From Protonemura montana (lineage: Eukaryota > Arthropoda > Insecta > Plecoptera > Nemouridae), in NCBI GenBank assembly GCA_947568835.1, contig OX387609.1, forward strand, positions 17,443,208 through 17,507,207: 64,000 bases of DNA, in the 5' to 3' direction. The notes under the pieces are model-generated. The model saw only the letters and a program-made list of their open reading frames with translations. It made no database searches and was not told where the DNA came from. A program made the translations under genes and the position numbers. The first letter of the stretch is position 1. Each line of letters begins with the position of its first letter. Shown piece by piece: positions 11,494 through 24,393 of the stretch.

Positions 11494-13903
11494 CCCATGT
11501 CCTGCCCCATGTCCTGCCCCATGTCCTGCCCCATGTCCTGCCCCATGTCCTGCCCCATGTCCCATGTCCTGCCCCATGTCCTGCCCCTTGTCCTGTCCCA
11601 TTTCCTGCCCCATGTCCTACCCCATGTCCTGCCCCATGTCCTGCCCCATGTCCTGCCCCATGTCCTGCCTCATGTCCTGCCCCATGTCTTGCCCCATGTC
11701 CCATGTCCTGCCCCATGTCCTGCCCCATGTTCTGCCCCATGTCCTGCCCTATGTCCTGTCTTATGTCCTGCCCCATGTAATGCCCCATGTCCTGCTCCAT
11801 GTCCTCCCCCTGTCCTGCCCTCTATCTTATGTCCAGCCCCATGTCCTGCCTCATGGCCTGCCCCATGTCCTGCCCTATGTCCTGTCCCATGTCCTGCCCC
11901 ATTTCCTGCCCCATGTCCTGCTCCATGTCCTGCCCCATGTCCTGCCCCATGTCCCGCTCCATGTCCTCCCCATGTCCTGCCTCATGTCCCATGTCCTGCC
12001 CCATGTCCTGCCCCATGTCCTGTCCCATGTCCTGCCCCATGTTTTGCCCCATGTCCTGTCCAATGTCCTGCCTCATGTCCTGCCCCATGTCCTGCCCCAT
12101 GTCCTGCACCATGTCCTGCCCCATGTCCTGTCCCATGTCCTGCCCCATGTCATGCCCCATGTCCTGCCCCATGTCTTGCCCCATGTTCCATGTCCTGCCC
12201 CATGTCCTGCCCCATGTCCTGCCCCATGTCCTTCCCTATGTCCTGTCCCATGTCCTGCCCCATGTCCTGCCCCATGTCCTGCTCCATGTCCTCCCCCTGT
12301 CCTGCCCCATGTCCCATGTCCTGCATCATGTCCTGCCCCATGTCCTGCCCCATGTCCTGCCCTATGTCTTGTCCCATGTCCTGCCCCATGTCCTGCCCCA
12401 TGTCCTGCCCTATGTCCTGCCCCATGTCTTGCCCCATGTCCCATGTCCTGCCCCATGTCCTGCCCCATGTCCTGCCCCATGTCCTGCCCTATGTCCTGCC
12501 CCATGTCCTGCCCCTTGTCCTGCCCCATGTCCTGCTCCATGTCCTGCCCCATGTCCCATGTCCTGCCCCTTGTCCTGCCCCATGTCCTGCTCCATGTCCT
12601 GCCCCATGTCCCATGTCCTGCTCCATGTCCTTCCCCTGTCCAGCCCCATGTCCCATGTCCTGCCCCATGTCCTGCCACATGTCCTGCCCTATGTCCTGTC
12701 CCATGTCCTGCCCCTTGTCCTGCCCCATGTCCTGCTCCATGTCCTGCCCCATGTCCCATGTCCTGCTCCATGTCCTTCCCCTGTCCAGCCCCATGTCCCA
12801 TGTCCTGCCCCATGTCCTGCCACATGTCCTGCCCCATATCCTGCCCCATGTCCTGCCCCATGTCCTGCCCTATGTCCTGTCTTATGTCCTGCCCCATGTA
12901 ATGCCCCATGTCCTGCTCCATGTCCTCCCCCTGTCCTGCCCTATGTCTTATGTCCTGCCCCATGTCCTGCCTCATGGCCTGCCCCATGTCCTGCCCTATG
13001 TCCTGTCCCATGTCCTGCCCCATTTCCTGCCCTATGTCCTGCTCCATGTCCTGCCCCATGTCCTGCCCCATGTCCCGCTCCATGTCCTCCCCCTGTCCTG
13101 CCTCATGTCCCATGTCCTGCCCCATGTCCTGCCCCATGTCCTGCCCCATGTCCTGCCCCATGTCCTGTTTCATGTCCTGCCCCATGTTTTGCCCCATGTC
13201 CTGTCCAATGTCCTGCCTCATGTCCTGCCCCATGTCCTGCCCCATGTCCTGCCCCATGTCCTGCCCCATGTCCTGTCCCATGTCCTGCCCCATGTCATGC
13301 CCCATGTCCTGCCCCATGTCCTGCCCCATGTCCCATGTCCTGCCCCATGTCCTGCCCTTTGTCCTGTCCCATTTCCTGCCCCATGTCCTGCCCCATGTCC
13401 TGCCCCATGTCCTGCCCCATGTCCTGCCCCATGTCTTGCCCCATGTCCCATGTCCTGCCCCATGTCCTGCCCCATGTCCTGCCCCATGTCCTTCCCTATG
13501 TCCTGTCCCATGTCCTGCCCCATGTCCTGCCCCATGTCCTGCTCCATGTCCTCCCCCTGTCCTGCCCCATGTCCCATGTCCTGCCCCATGTCCTGCCCCA
13601 TGTCCTGCCCCATGTCCTGCCCTATGTCTTGTCCCATGTCCTGCCCAATGTCCTGCCCCATGTCCTGCCCTATGTCCTGCCCCTTGTCTTGCCCCATGTC
13701 CCATGTCCTGCCCCATGTCCTGCCCCATGTCCTGCCCCATGTCCTGCCCTATGTCCTGCCCCATGTCCTGCCCCATGTCCTGCTCCATGTCCTGCCCCAT
13801 GTCCTGCCCCATGTCCCATGTCATGCCCCATGTCCTGCCCCATGTCCTGCCCCATGTCCTGTCCCATGACCTGCTCTATGTCCTGCCCCATGTCTTGCCC
13901 CAT
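11494..13903. repeat. HOR-2906, copy 2 (3' truncated)
   Basis: This matches copy 1 at an offset of 2,906 bp (TAA variants ending 11,780 and 12,901; TGA at 13,869). Homology stops at about 13,905. There copy 1 reads CCCATTTCCTGCCTC while this copy reads CCCATGTCCTGCCTC and goes on into a run of plain monomers, so roughly the last 500 bp of the HOR are missing and replaced by other satellite sequence. Confidence 0.82.
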
Positions 13904-16900
13904 GTCCCATGTCCTGCCTCATGTCCTGCCCCATGTCCTGCCCCATGTCCTGCCCCATGTCCTGCCCCATGTCCTGCCCCATGTCCTGCCCTATGTCCTG
14001 CCCCATGTCCTGCCCCATGTCCTGCCCTATGTCCTGTCCCATGTCCTGTCCCATGTCATGTCCCATGTCCTGCTCCATGTCCTCCCCCTGTCCTGCCCTA
14101 TGTCTTATGTCCTGCCCCATGTCCTGCCTCATGGCCTGCCCCATGTCCTGCCCTACGTCCTGTCCCATGTCCTGCCCCATTTCCTGCCCCATATCCTGCT
14201 CCATGTCCTGCCCCATGTCCTGCCCCATGTCCCGCTCCATGTCCTCCCCCTGTCCTGCCTCATGTCCCATGTCCTGTCCCATGTCCTGTCCCATGTCCTG
14301 CCCCATGTTTTGCCCCATGTCCTGTCCAATGTCCTGCCTCATGTCCTGCCCCATGTCCTGCCCCATGTCCTGCCCCATGTCCTGCCCCATGTCCTGTCCC
14401 ATGTCCTGCCCCATGTCATGCCCCATGTCCTGCCCCATGTCCTGCCCCATGTCCCATGTCCTGCCCCATGTCCTGCCCTTTGTCCTGTCCCATTTCCTGC
14501 CCCATGTCCTGCCCCATGTCCTGCCCCATGTCCTGCCCCATGTCCTGCCCCATGTCTTGCCCCATGTCCCATGTCCTGCCCCATGTCCTGCCCCATGTCC
14601 TGCCCCATGTCCTTCCCTATGTCCTGTCCCATGTCCTGCCCCATGTCCTGCCCCATGTCCTGCTCCATGTCCTCCCCCTGTCCTGCCCCATGTCCCATGT
14701 CCTGCCCCATGTCCTGCCCCATGTCCTGCCCCATGTCCTGCCCTATGTCTTGTCCCATGTCCTGCCCCATGTCCTGCTCCATGTCCTGCCCCATGTCCTG
14801 CCCCATGTCCCATGTCTTGCCCCATATCCTGCCCTATGTCCTGTCCCATGTCCTGCCCCATGTCCTGCCCCATGTCCTGTCCCATGTCCTGCCTCATGTC
14901 CTGCCCCATGTCCTGCCCTATGTCCTGCCCCATGTCCTGCCCCATGTCCTGCCCCATGTCCTGCCCTATGTCCTGCCCCATGTCCTGCCCTATGTCCTGT
15001 CCCATGTCCTGCTCCATGTCCTGCCCCATGTCCTGCCCCATGTCCCATGTCCTGCCCCATGTCCTGCCCCATGTCCTGCCCATGTCATGCCCCATGTCCT
15101 GCCCCATGTCCTGCCCCATGTCCCATGTCCTGCCTCATGTCCTGCCCCTTGTCCTGTCCTATTTCCTGCCCCATGTCCTGCCCCATGTCCTGCCCCGTGT
15201 CCTGCCCCATGCCCTGCCCCATGTTCTGCCCCATGTCCTGCCCCATGTCTTGCCCCATGTCCCATGTCCTGCCCCATGTCCTGCCCCATGTCCTGCCCCA
15301 TGTCCTTCCCTATGTCCTGTCCCATGTCCTGCCCCATGTCCTGCCCCATGTCCTGCCCCATGTCCTGCTCCATGTCCTTCCCCTGTCCAGCCCCATGTCC
15401 CATGTCCTGCCCCATGTCCTGCCACATGTCCTGCCCCATGTCCTGCCATATGTCCTGTCCCATGTCCTGCCCCATGTCCTGCCCTATGTCCTGCCCCATG
15501 TCCTGCCCCATGTCCTGCTCCATGTCCTGCCCCATGTCCTGCCCCATGTCCAATGTCTTGCCCCATATCCTGCCCTATGTCCTGCCCCATGTCCTGCCCC
15601 ATGTCCTGCCCATGTCCTGTCCCATGTCCTGCCCCATGTCATGCCCCATGTCCTGCCCCATGTCCTGCCCCATGTCCTATGTCCTGCCCCATGTCCTGCC
15701 CCTTGTCCTGTCCCATTTCCTGCCCCATGTCCTGCCCCATGTCCTGACCCATGTCCTGCCCCATGTCCTGCCCCATGTCCTGCCCCATGTCCTGCCCCAT
15801 GTCCTGCCCCATGTCCCATGTCCTGCCCCATGTCCTGCCCCTTGTCCTGTCCCATTTCCTGCCCCATGTCCTACCCCATGTCCTGCCCCATGTCCTGCCC
15901 CATGTCCTGCCCCATGTCCTGCCTCATGTCCTGCCCCATGTCTTGCCCCATGTCCCATGTCCTGCCCCATGTCCTGCCCCATGTTCTGCCCCATGTCCTG
16001 CCCTATGTCCTGTCTTATGTCCTGCCCCATGTAATGCCCCATGTCCTGCTCCATGTCCTCCCCCTGTCCTGCCCTCTATCTTATGTCCAGCCCCATGTCC
16101 TGCCTCATGGCCTGCCCCATGTCCTGCCCTATGTCCTGTCCCATGTCCTGCCCCATTTCCTGCCCCATGTCCTGCTCCATGTCCTGCCCCATGTCCTGCC
16201 CCATGTCCCGCTCCATGTCCTCCCCATGTCCTGCCTCATGTCCCATGTCCTGCCCCATGTCCTGCCCCATGTCCTGTCCCATGTCCTGCCCCATGTTTTG
16301 CCCCATGTCCTGTCCAATGTCCTGCCTCATGTCCTGCCCCATGTCCTGCCCCATGTCCTGCCCCATGTCCTGCCCCATGTCCTGTCCCATGTCCTGCCCC
16401 ATGTCATGCCCCATGTCCTGCCCCATGTCCTGCCCCATGTCCCATGTCCTGCCCCATGTCCTGCCCTTTGTCCTGTCCCATTTCCTGCCCCATGTCCTGC
16501 CCCATGTCCTGCCCCATGTCCTGCCCCATGTCCTGCCCCATGTCTTGCCCCATGTTCCATGTCCTGCCCCATGTCCTGCCCCATGTCCTGCCCCATGTCC
16601 TTCCCTATGTCCTGTCCCATGTCCTGCCCCATGTCCTGCCCCATGTCCTGCTCCATGTCCTCCCCCTGTCCTGCCCCATGTCCCATGTCCTGCATCATGT
16701 CCTGCCCCATGTCCTGCCCCATGTCCTGCCCTATGTCTTGTCCCATGTCCTGCCCCATGTCCTGCCCCATGTCCTGCCCTATGTCCTGCCCCATGTCTTG
16801 CCCCATGTCCCATGTCCTGCCCCATGTCCTGCCCCATGTCCTGCCCCATGTCCTGCCCTATGTCCTGCCCCATGTCCTGCCCCTTGTCCTGCCCCATGTC

Positions 16901-17671
16901 CTGCTCCATGTCCTGCCCCATGTCCCATGTCCTGCCCCATTTCCTGCCCCATGTCCTGCCCCATGTCCTGTCCCATGTCCTGCCTCATGTCCTGCCCCAT
17001 GTCCTGCCCTATGTCCTGCCCCATGCCCTGCCCCATGTCCTGCCCCATGTCCTGCCCTATGTCCTGCCCCATGTCCTGCCCTATGTCCTGTCCCATGTCC
17101 TGCTCCATGTCCTGCCCCATGTCCTGCCCCATGTCCCATGTCTTGCCCCATGTCCTGCCCCATGTCCTGCCCCATGTCCTGCCCTATGTCCTGCCCCATG
17201 TCCTGCCCTATGTCCTGTCCCATGTCCTGCTCCATGTCCTGCCCCATGTCCTGCCCCATGTCCCATGTCCTGCCCCATGTCCTGCCCCATGTCCCATGTC
17301 CTGCCCCATGTCCTGCCCCTTGTCCTGTCCCATTTCCTGCCCCATGTCCTACCCCATGTCCTGCCCCATGTCCTGCCCCATGTCCTGCCCCATGTCCTGC
17401 CTCATGTCCTGCCCCATGTCTTGCCCCATGTCCCATGTCCTGCCCCATGTCCTGCCCCATGTCCTGCCCCATGTCCTGCCCTATGTCCTGTCTTATGTCC
17501 TGCCCCATGTAATGCCCCATGTCCTGCTCCATGTCCTCCCCCTGTCCTGCCCCATGTCCCATGTCCTGCCCCATTTCCTGCCCCATGTCCTGCCCCATGT
17601 CCTGCCCCATGTCCTGCCCCATGTCCTGTCCCATGTCCTGCCCCATGTCCTGCCCCATGTCCTGCCCCTAG
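13904..17671. repeat. Mosaic segment between HOR families
   Basis: This segment joins pieces known from other places. 13,910-14,760 resembles 4,090-4,920 (CTACGTCC and CATATCCTGCTCC variants). 15,400-16,100 resembles the end of HOR-2524 (CATATG at 15,447, TGA ending 15,747, TAA ending 16,034). 16,076-17,660 closely matches 55,531-57,065 and 61,321-62,831 tens of kilobases away. It contains 11-bp CTGCCCATG units near 15,080 and 15,608. It ends with the TAG variant at 17,669-17,671. Confidence 0.7.
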
Positions 17672-18178
17672 TCCTGCCCTATGTCCTGTCCTATGTCCTG
17701 CCCCATGTCCTGCCCCATGTCCTGCCCCATGTCCTGCCCCATGTCCTGCCCCATGTCTTGCCCCATGTCCCATGTCCTGCCCCATGTCCTGCCCCATGTC
17801 CTGCCCCATGTCCTTCCCTATGTCCTGTCCCATGTCCTGCCCCATGTCCTGCCCCATGTCCTGCTCCATGTCCTCCCCCTGTCCTGCCCCATGTCCCATG
17901 TCCTGCCCCATGTCCTGCCCCATGTCCTGCCCCATGTCTTGCCCCATGTCCCATGTCCTGCCCCATGTCCTGCCCCATGTCCTGCCCCATGTCCTGCCCT
18001 ATGTCCTGCCCCATGTCCTGCCCCTTGTCCTTCCCCATGTCCTGCTCCATGTCCTGCCCCATGTCCCATGTCCTGCCCCATTTCCTGCCCCATGTCCTGC
18101 CCCATGTCCTGCCCCATGTCCTGCCCCATGTCCTGTCCCATGTCCTGCCCCATGTCCTGCCCCATGTCCTGCCCCTAG
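17672..18178. repeat. 507-bp module, copy a
   Basis: This is the interval between two TAG variants (ending 17,671 and 18,178). The same 507-bp spacing and monomer order recur at 23,887-24,393, 27,947-28,453 and 32,194-32,700. Within it lie a CCTTCCCTATG cluster, a CTCCCCCTG unit and a TCCTTCCCC unit. It acts as an exchangeable building block of the middle region. Confidence 0.8.
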
Positions 18179-21100
18179 TCCTGCCCTATGTCCTGTCCCA
18201 TGTCCTGCCCCATGTCCTGCCCCATGTCCTGTCCCATGTCCTGCCTCATGTCCTGCCCCATGTCCTGCCCTATGTCCTGCCCCATGTCCTGCCCCATGTC
18301 CTGCCCCATGTCCTGCCCTATGTCCTGCCCCATGTCCTGCCCTATGTCCTGTCCCATGTCCTGCTCCATGTCCTGCCCCATGTCCTGCCCCATGTCCCAT
18401 GTCCTGCCCCATGTCCTGCCCCATGTCCTGTCCCATGTCCTGCCCCATGTCATGCCCCATGTCCTGCCCCATGTCCTGCCCCATGTCCCATGTCCTGCCT
18501 CATGTCCTGCCCCTTGTCCTGTCCTATTTCCTGCCCCATGTCCTGCCCCATGTCCTGCCCCGTGTCCTGCCCCATGTCCTGCCCCATGTTCTGCCCCATG
18601 TCCTGCCCCATGTCTTGCCCCATGTCCCATGTCCTGCCCCATGTCCTGCCCCATGTCCTGCCCCATGTCCTTCCCTATGTCCTGTCCCATGTCCTGCCCC
18701 ATGTCCTGCCCCATGTCCTGCCCCATGTCCTGCTCCATGTCCTTCCCCTGTCCAGCCCCATGTCCCATGTCCTGCCCCATGTCCTGCCACATGTCCTGCC
18801 CCATGTCCTGCCATATGTCCTGTCCCATGTCCTGCCCCATGTCCTGCCCTATGTCCTGCCCCATGTCCTGCCCCATGTCCTGCTCCATGTCCTGCCCCAT
18901 GTCCTGCCCCATGTCCAATGTCTTGCCCCATATCCTGCCCTATGTCCTGCCCCATGTCCTGCCCCATGTCCTGCCCATGTCCTGTCCCATGTCCTGCCCC
19001 ATGTCATGCCCCATGTCCTGCCCCATGTCCTGCCCCATGTCCTATGTCCTGCCCCATGTCCTGCCCCTTGTCCTGTCCCATTTCCTGCCCCATGTCCTTC
19101 CCCGATGTCCTGACCCATGTCCTGCCCCATGTCCTGCCCCATGTCCTGCCGTATGTCCTGCCCCATGTCCTGCCCCATGTCCTGCCCTATGTCCTGTCCC
19201 ATGTCCTGTCCCATGTCATGTCCCATGTCCTGCTCCATGTCCTGCCCCATGTCCTGCCCCATGTCCCATGTTTTGCCCCATTTCCTGCCCCATGTCCTGC
19301 TCCATGTCCTGCCCCATGTCCTGCCCCATGTCCCGCTCCATGTCCTCCCCATGTCCTGCCTCATGTCCCATGTCCTGCCCCATGTCCTGCCCCATGTCCT
19401 GTCCCATGTCCTGCCCCATGTTTTGCCCCATGTCCTGTCCAATGTCCTGCCTCATGTCCTGCCCCATGTCCTGCCCCATGTCCTGCCCCATGTCCTGCCC
19501 CATGTCCTGTCCCATGTCCTGCCCCATGTCATGCCCCATGTCCTGCCCCATGTCCTGCCCCATGTCCCATGTCCTGCCCCATGTCCTGCCCTTTGTCCTG
19601 TCCCATTTCCTGCCCCATGTCCTGCCCTATGTCCTGCCCCATGTCCTGCCCCATGTCCTGCCCCATGTCTTGCCCCATGTTCCATGTCCTGCCCCATGTC
19701 CTGCCCCATGTCCTGCCCCATGTCCTGCCCCATGTCCTGCCCCATGTCCTGCCCCATGTCTTGCCCCATGTTCCATGTCCTGCCCCATGTCCTGCCCCAT
19801 GTCCTGCCCCATGTCCTTCCCTATGTCCTGTCCCATGTCCTGCCCCATGTCCTGCCCCATGTCCTGCTCCATGTCCTCCCCCTGTCCTGCCCCATGTCCC
19901 ATGTCCTGCATCATGTCCTGCCCCATGTCCTGCCCCATGTCCCATGTCCTGCCCCATGTCCTGCCCTTTGTCCTGTCCCATTTCCTGCCCCATGTCCTGC
20001 CCTATGTCCTGCCCCATGTCTTGCCCCATGTCCTGCCCCATGTCTTGCCCCATGTTCCATGTCCTGCCCCATGTCCTGCCCCATGTCCTGCCCCATGTCC
20101 TGCCCCATGTCCTGCCCCATGTCCTGCCCCATGTCTTGCCCCATGTTCCATGTCCTGCCCCATGTCCTGCCACATGTCCTGCCCCATGTCCTTCCCTATG
20201 TCCTGTCCCATGTCCTGCCCCATGTCCTGCCCCATGTCCTGCTCCATGTCCTCCCCCTGTCCTGCCCCATGTCCCATGTCCTGCATCATGTCCTGCCCCA
20301 TGTCCTGCCCCATGTCCTGCCCTATGTCTTGTCCCATGTCCTGCCCCATGTCCTGCCCCATGTCCTGCCCTATGTCCTGCCCCATGTCTTGCCCCATGTC
20401 CCATGTCCTGCCCCATGTCCTGCCCCATGTCCTGCCCCATGTCCTGCCCTATGTCCTGCCCCATGTCCTGCCCCTTGTCCTGCCCCATGTCCTGCTCCAT
20501 GTCCTGCCCCATGTCCCATGTCCTGCCCCATTTCCTGCCCCATGTCCTGCCCCATGTCCTGTCCCATGTCCTGCCTCATGTCCTGCCCCATGTCCTGCCC
20601 TATGTCCTGCCCCATGCCCTGCCCCATGTCCTGCCCCATGTCCTGCCCTATGTCCTGCCCCATGTCCTGCCCTATGTCCTGTCCCATGTCCTGCTCCATG
20701 TCCTGCCCCATGTCCTGCCCCATGTCCCATGTCTTGCCCCATGTCCTGCCCCATGTCCTGCCCCATGTCCTGCCCTATGTCCTGTCTTATGTCCTGCCCC
20801 ATGTAATGCCCCATGTCCTGCTCCATGTCCTCCCCCTGTCCTGCCCCATGTCCCATGTCCTGCCCCATTTCCTGCCCCATGTCCTGCCCCATGTCTTGCC
20901 CCATGTCCCATGTCCTGCCCCATGTCCTGCCCCATGTCCTGCCCCATGTCCTTCCCTATGTCCTGTCCCATGTCCTGCCCCATGTCCTGCCCCATGTCCT
21001 GCTCCATGTCCTCCCCCTGTCCTGCCCTATGTCCCATGTCCTGCCCCATGTCCTGCCCCATGTCCTGCCCCATGTCTTGCCCCATGTCCCATGTCCTGCC

Positions 21101-21316
21101 CCATGTCCTGCCCCATGTCCTGCCCCATGTCCTGCCCTATGTCCTGCCCCATGTCCTGCCCCTTGTCCTTCCCCATGTCCTGCTCCATGTCCTGCCCCAT
21201 GTCCCATGTCCTGCCCCATTTCCTGCCCCATGTCCTGCCCCATGTCCTGCCCCATGTCCTGCCCCATGTCCTGTCCCATGTCCTGCCCCATGTCCTGCCC
21301 CATGTCCTGCCCCTAG
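18179..21316. repeat. HOR-3138, copy 1
   Basis: TAG to TAG distance is 3,138 bp. Inside are CATATG at 18,812, the 13-bp TTCCCCGATG unit just before TGA ending 19,113, CTGCCGTATG near 19,150, CTGCATCATG at 19,909 and again at 20,284 (a 375-bp local duplication), and TAA ending 20,806. The 507-bp module expected before the closing TAG is shortened. The next copy starts at 21,317 with the same markers 3,138 bp later. Confidence 0.8.
19591..20340. repeat. 375-bp local tandem duplication inside HOR-3138 copy 1
   Basis: Markers repeat at exactly 375 bp: the CTTTGTCC variant (19,591 and 19,966), the TTCCATG variants (19,680 and 20,055; 19,771 and 20,146) and CTGCATCATG (19,910 and 20,285). The next HOR copy (22,730-23,000) has a single CTTTGTCC and a single CTGCATCATG, so the duplication is private to this copy. 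Each half also contains two TTGCCCCATGTTCC units 91 bp apart (seven 12-bp units plus one 7-bp unit). Confidence 0.85.
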
Positions 21317-24300
21317 TCCTGCCCTATGTCCTGTCCCATGTCCTGCCCCATGTCCTGCCCCATGTCCTGTCCCATGTCCTGCCTCATGTCCTGCCCCATG
21401 TCCTGCCCTATGTCCTGCCCCATGTCCTGCCCCATGTCCTGCCCCATGTCCTGCCCTATGTCCTGCCCCATGTCCTGCCCTATGTCCTGTCCCATGTCCT
21501 GCTCCATGTCCTGCCCCATGTCCTGCCCCATGTCCCATGTCCTGCCCCATGTCCTGCCCCATGTCCTGTCCCATGTCCTGCCCCATGTCATGCCCCATGT
21601 CCTGCCCCATGTCCTGCCCCATGTCCCATGTCCTGCCTCATGTCCTGCCCCTTGTCCTGTCCTATTTCCTGCCCCATGTCCTGCCCCATGTCCTGCCCCG
21701 TGTCCTGCCCCATGTCCTGCCCCATGTTCTGCCCCATGTCCTGCCCCATGTCTTGCCCCATGTCCCATGTCCTGCCCCATGTCCTGCCCCATGTCCTGCC
21801 CCATGTCCTTCCCTATGTCCTGTCCCATGTCCTGCCCCATGTCCTGCCCCATGTCCTGCCCCATGTCCTGCTCCATGTCCTTCCCCTGTCCAGCCCCATG
21901 TCCCATGTCCTGCCCCATGTCCTGCCACATGTCCTGCCCCATGTCCTGCCATATGTCCTGTCCCATGTCCTGCCCCATGTCCTGCCCTATGTCCTGCCCC
22001 ATGTCCTGCCCCATGTCCTGCTCCATGTCCTGCCCCATGTCCTGCCCCATGTCCAATGTCTTGCCCCATATCCTGCCCTATGTCCTGCCCCATGTCCTGC
22101 CCCATGTCCTGCCCATGTCCTGTCCCATGTCCTGCCCCATGTCATGCCCCATGTCCTGCCCCATGTCCTGCCCCATGTCCTATGTCCTGCCCCATGTCCT
22201 GCCCCTTGTCCTGTCCCATTTCCTGCCCCATGTCCTTCCCCGATGTCCTGACCCATGTCCTGCCCCATGTCCTGCCCCATGTCCTGCCGTATGTCCTGCC
22301 CCATGTCCTGCCCCATGTCCTGCCCTATGTCCTGTCCCATGTCCTGTCCCATGTCATGTCCCATGTCCTGCTCCATGTCCTGCCCCATGTCCTGCCCCAT
22401 GTCCCATGTTTTGCCCCATTTCCTGCCCCATGTCCTGCTCCATGTCCTGCCCCATGTCCTGCCCCATGTCCCGCTCCATGTCCTCCCCATGTCCTGCCTC
22501 ATGTCCCATGTCCTGCCCCATGTCCTGCCCCATGTCCTGTCCCATGTCCTGCCCCATGTTTTGCCCCATGTCCTGTCCAATGTCCTGCCTCATGTCCTGC
22601 CCCATGTCCTGCCCCATGTCCTGCCCCATGTCCTGCCCCATGTCCTGCCCCATGTCCTGCCCCATGTCATGCCCCATGTCCTGCCCCATGTCCTGCCCCA
22701 TGTCCCATGTCCTGCCCCATGTCCTGCCCTTTGTCCTGTCCCATTTCCTGCCCCATGTCCTGCCCTATGTCCTGCCCCATGTCCTGCCCCATGTCCTGCC
22801 CCATGTCTTGCCCCATGTTCCATGTCCTGCCCCATGTCCTGCCCCATGTCCTGCCCCATGTCCTTCCCTATGTCCTGTCCCATGTCCTGCCCCATGTCCT
22901 GCCCCATGTCCTGCTCCATGTCCTCCCCCTGTCCTGCCCCATGTCCCATGTCCTGCATCATGTCCTGCCCCATGTCCTGCCCCATGTCCTGCCCTATGTC
23001 TTGTCCCATGTCCTGCCCCATGTCCTGCCCCATGTCCTGCCCTATGTCCTGCCCCATGTCTTGCCCCATGTCCCATGTCCTGCCCCATGTCCTGCCCCAT
23101 GTCCTGCCCCATGTCCTGCCCTATGTCCTGCCCCATGTCCTGCCCCTTGTCCTGCCCCATGTCCTGCTCCATGTCCTGCCCCATGTCCCATGTCCTGCCC
23201 CATTTCCTGCCCCATGTCCTGCCCCATGTCCTGTCCCATGAACTGCCTCATGTCCTGCCCCATGTCCTGCCCTATGTCCTGCCCCATGCCCTGCCCCATG
23301 TCCTGCCCCATGTCCTGCCCTATGTCCTGCCCCATGTCCTGCCCTATGTCCTGTCCCATGTCCTGCTCCATGTCCTGCCCCATGTCCTGCCCCATGTCCC
23401 ATGTCTTGCCCCATGTCCTGCCCCATGTCCTGCCCCATGTCCTGCCCTATGTCCTGCCCCATGTCCTGCCCTATGTCCTGTCCCATGTCCTGCTCCATGT
23501 CCTGCCCCATGTCCTGCCCCATGTCCCATGTCCTGCCCCATGTCCTGCCCCATGTCCCATGTCCTGCCCCATGTCCTGCCCCTTGTCCTGTCCCATTTCC
23601 TGCCCCATGTCCTACCCCATGTCCTGCCCCATGTCCTGCCCCATGTCCTGCCCCATGTCCTGCCTCATGTCCTGCCCCATGTCTTGCCCCATGTCCCATG
23701 TCCTGCCCCATGTCCTGCCCCATGTCCTGCCCCATGTCCTGCCCTATGTCCTGTCTTATGTCCTGCCCCATGTAATGCCCCATGTCCTGCTCCATGTCCT
23801 CCCCCTTTCCTGCCCCATGTCCCATGTCCTGCCCCATTTCCTGCCCCATGTCCTGCCCCATGTCCTGCCCCATGTCCTGCCCCTAGTCCTGCCCTATGTC
23901 CTGTCCTATGTCCTGCCCCATGTCCTGCCCCATGTCCTGCCCCATGTCCTGCCCCATGTCCTGCCCCATGTCTTGCCCCATGTCCCATGTCCTGCCCCAT
24001 GTCCTGCCCCATGTCCTGCCCCATGTCCTTCCCTATGTCCTGTCCCATGTCCTGCCCCATGTCCTGCCCCATGTCCTGCTCCATGTCCTCCCCCTGTCCT
24101 GCCCCATGTCCCATGTCCTGCCCCATGTCCTGCCCCATGTCCTGCCCCATGTCTTGCCCCATGTCCCATGTCCTGCCCCATGTCCTGCCCCATGTCCTGC
24201 CCCATGTCCAGCCCTATGTCCTGCCCCATGTCCTGCCCCTTGTCCTTCCCCATGTCCTGCTCCATGTCCTGCCCCATGTCCCATGTCCTGCCCCATTTCC

Positions 24301-24393
24301 TGCCCCATGTCCTGCCCCATGTCCTGCCCCATGTCCTGCCCCATGTCCTGTCCCATGTCCTGCCCCATGTCCTGCCCCATGTCCTGCCCCTAG
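21317..24393. repeat. HOR-3138 family, copy 2 (3,077 bp)
   Basis: This follows copy 1 at 3,138 bp through about 22,800 (CATATG at 21,950, 13-bp unit before TGA ending 22,251, CTGCCGTATG near 22,288). It then differs by lacking the 375-bp duplication and by carrying a complete 507-bp module at 23,887-24,393. A private CATGAACTGCC variant lies near 23,240. TAA ends at 23,775. Confidence 0.78.
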
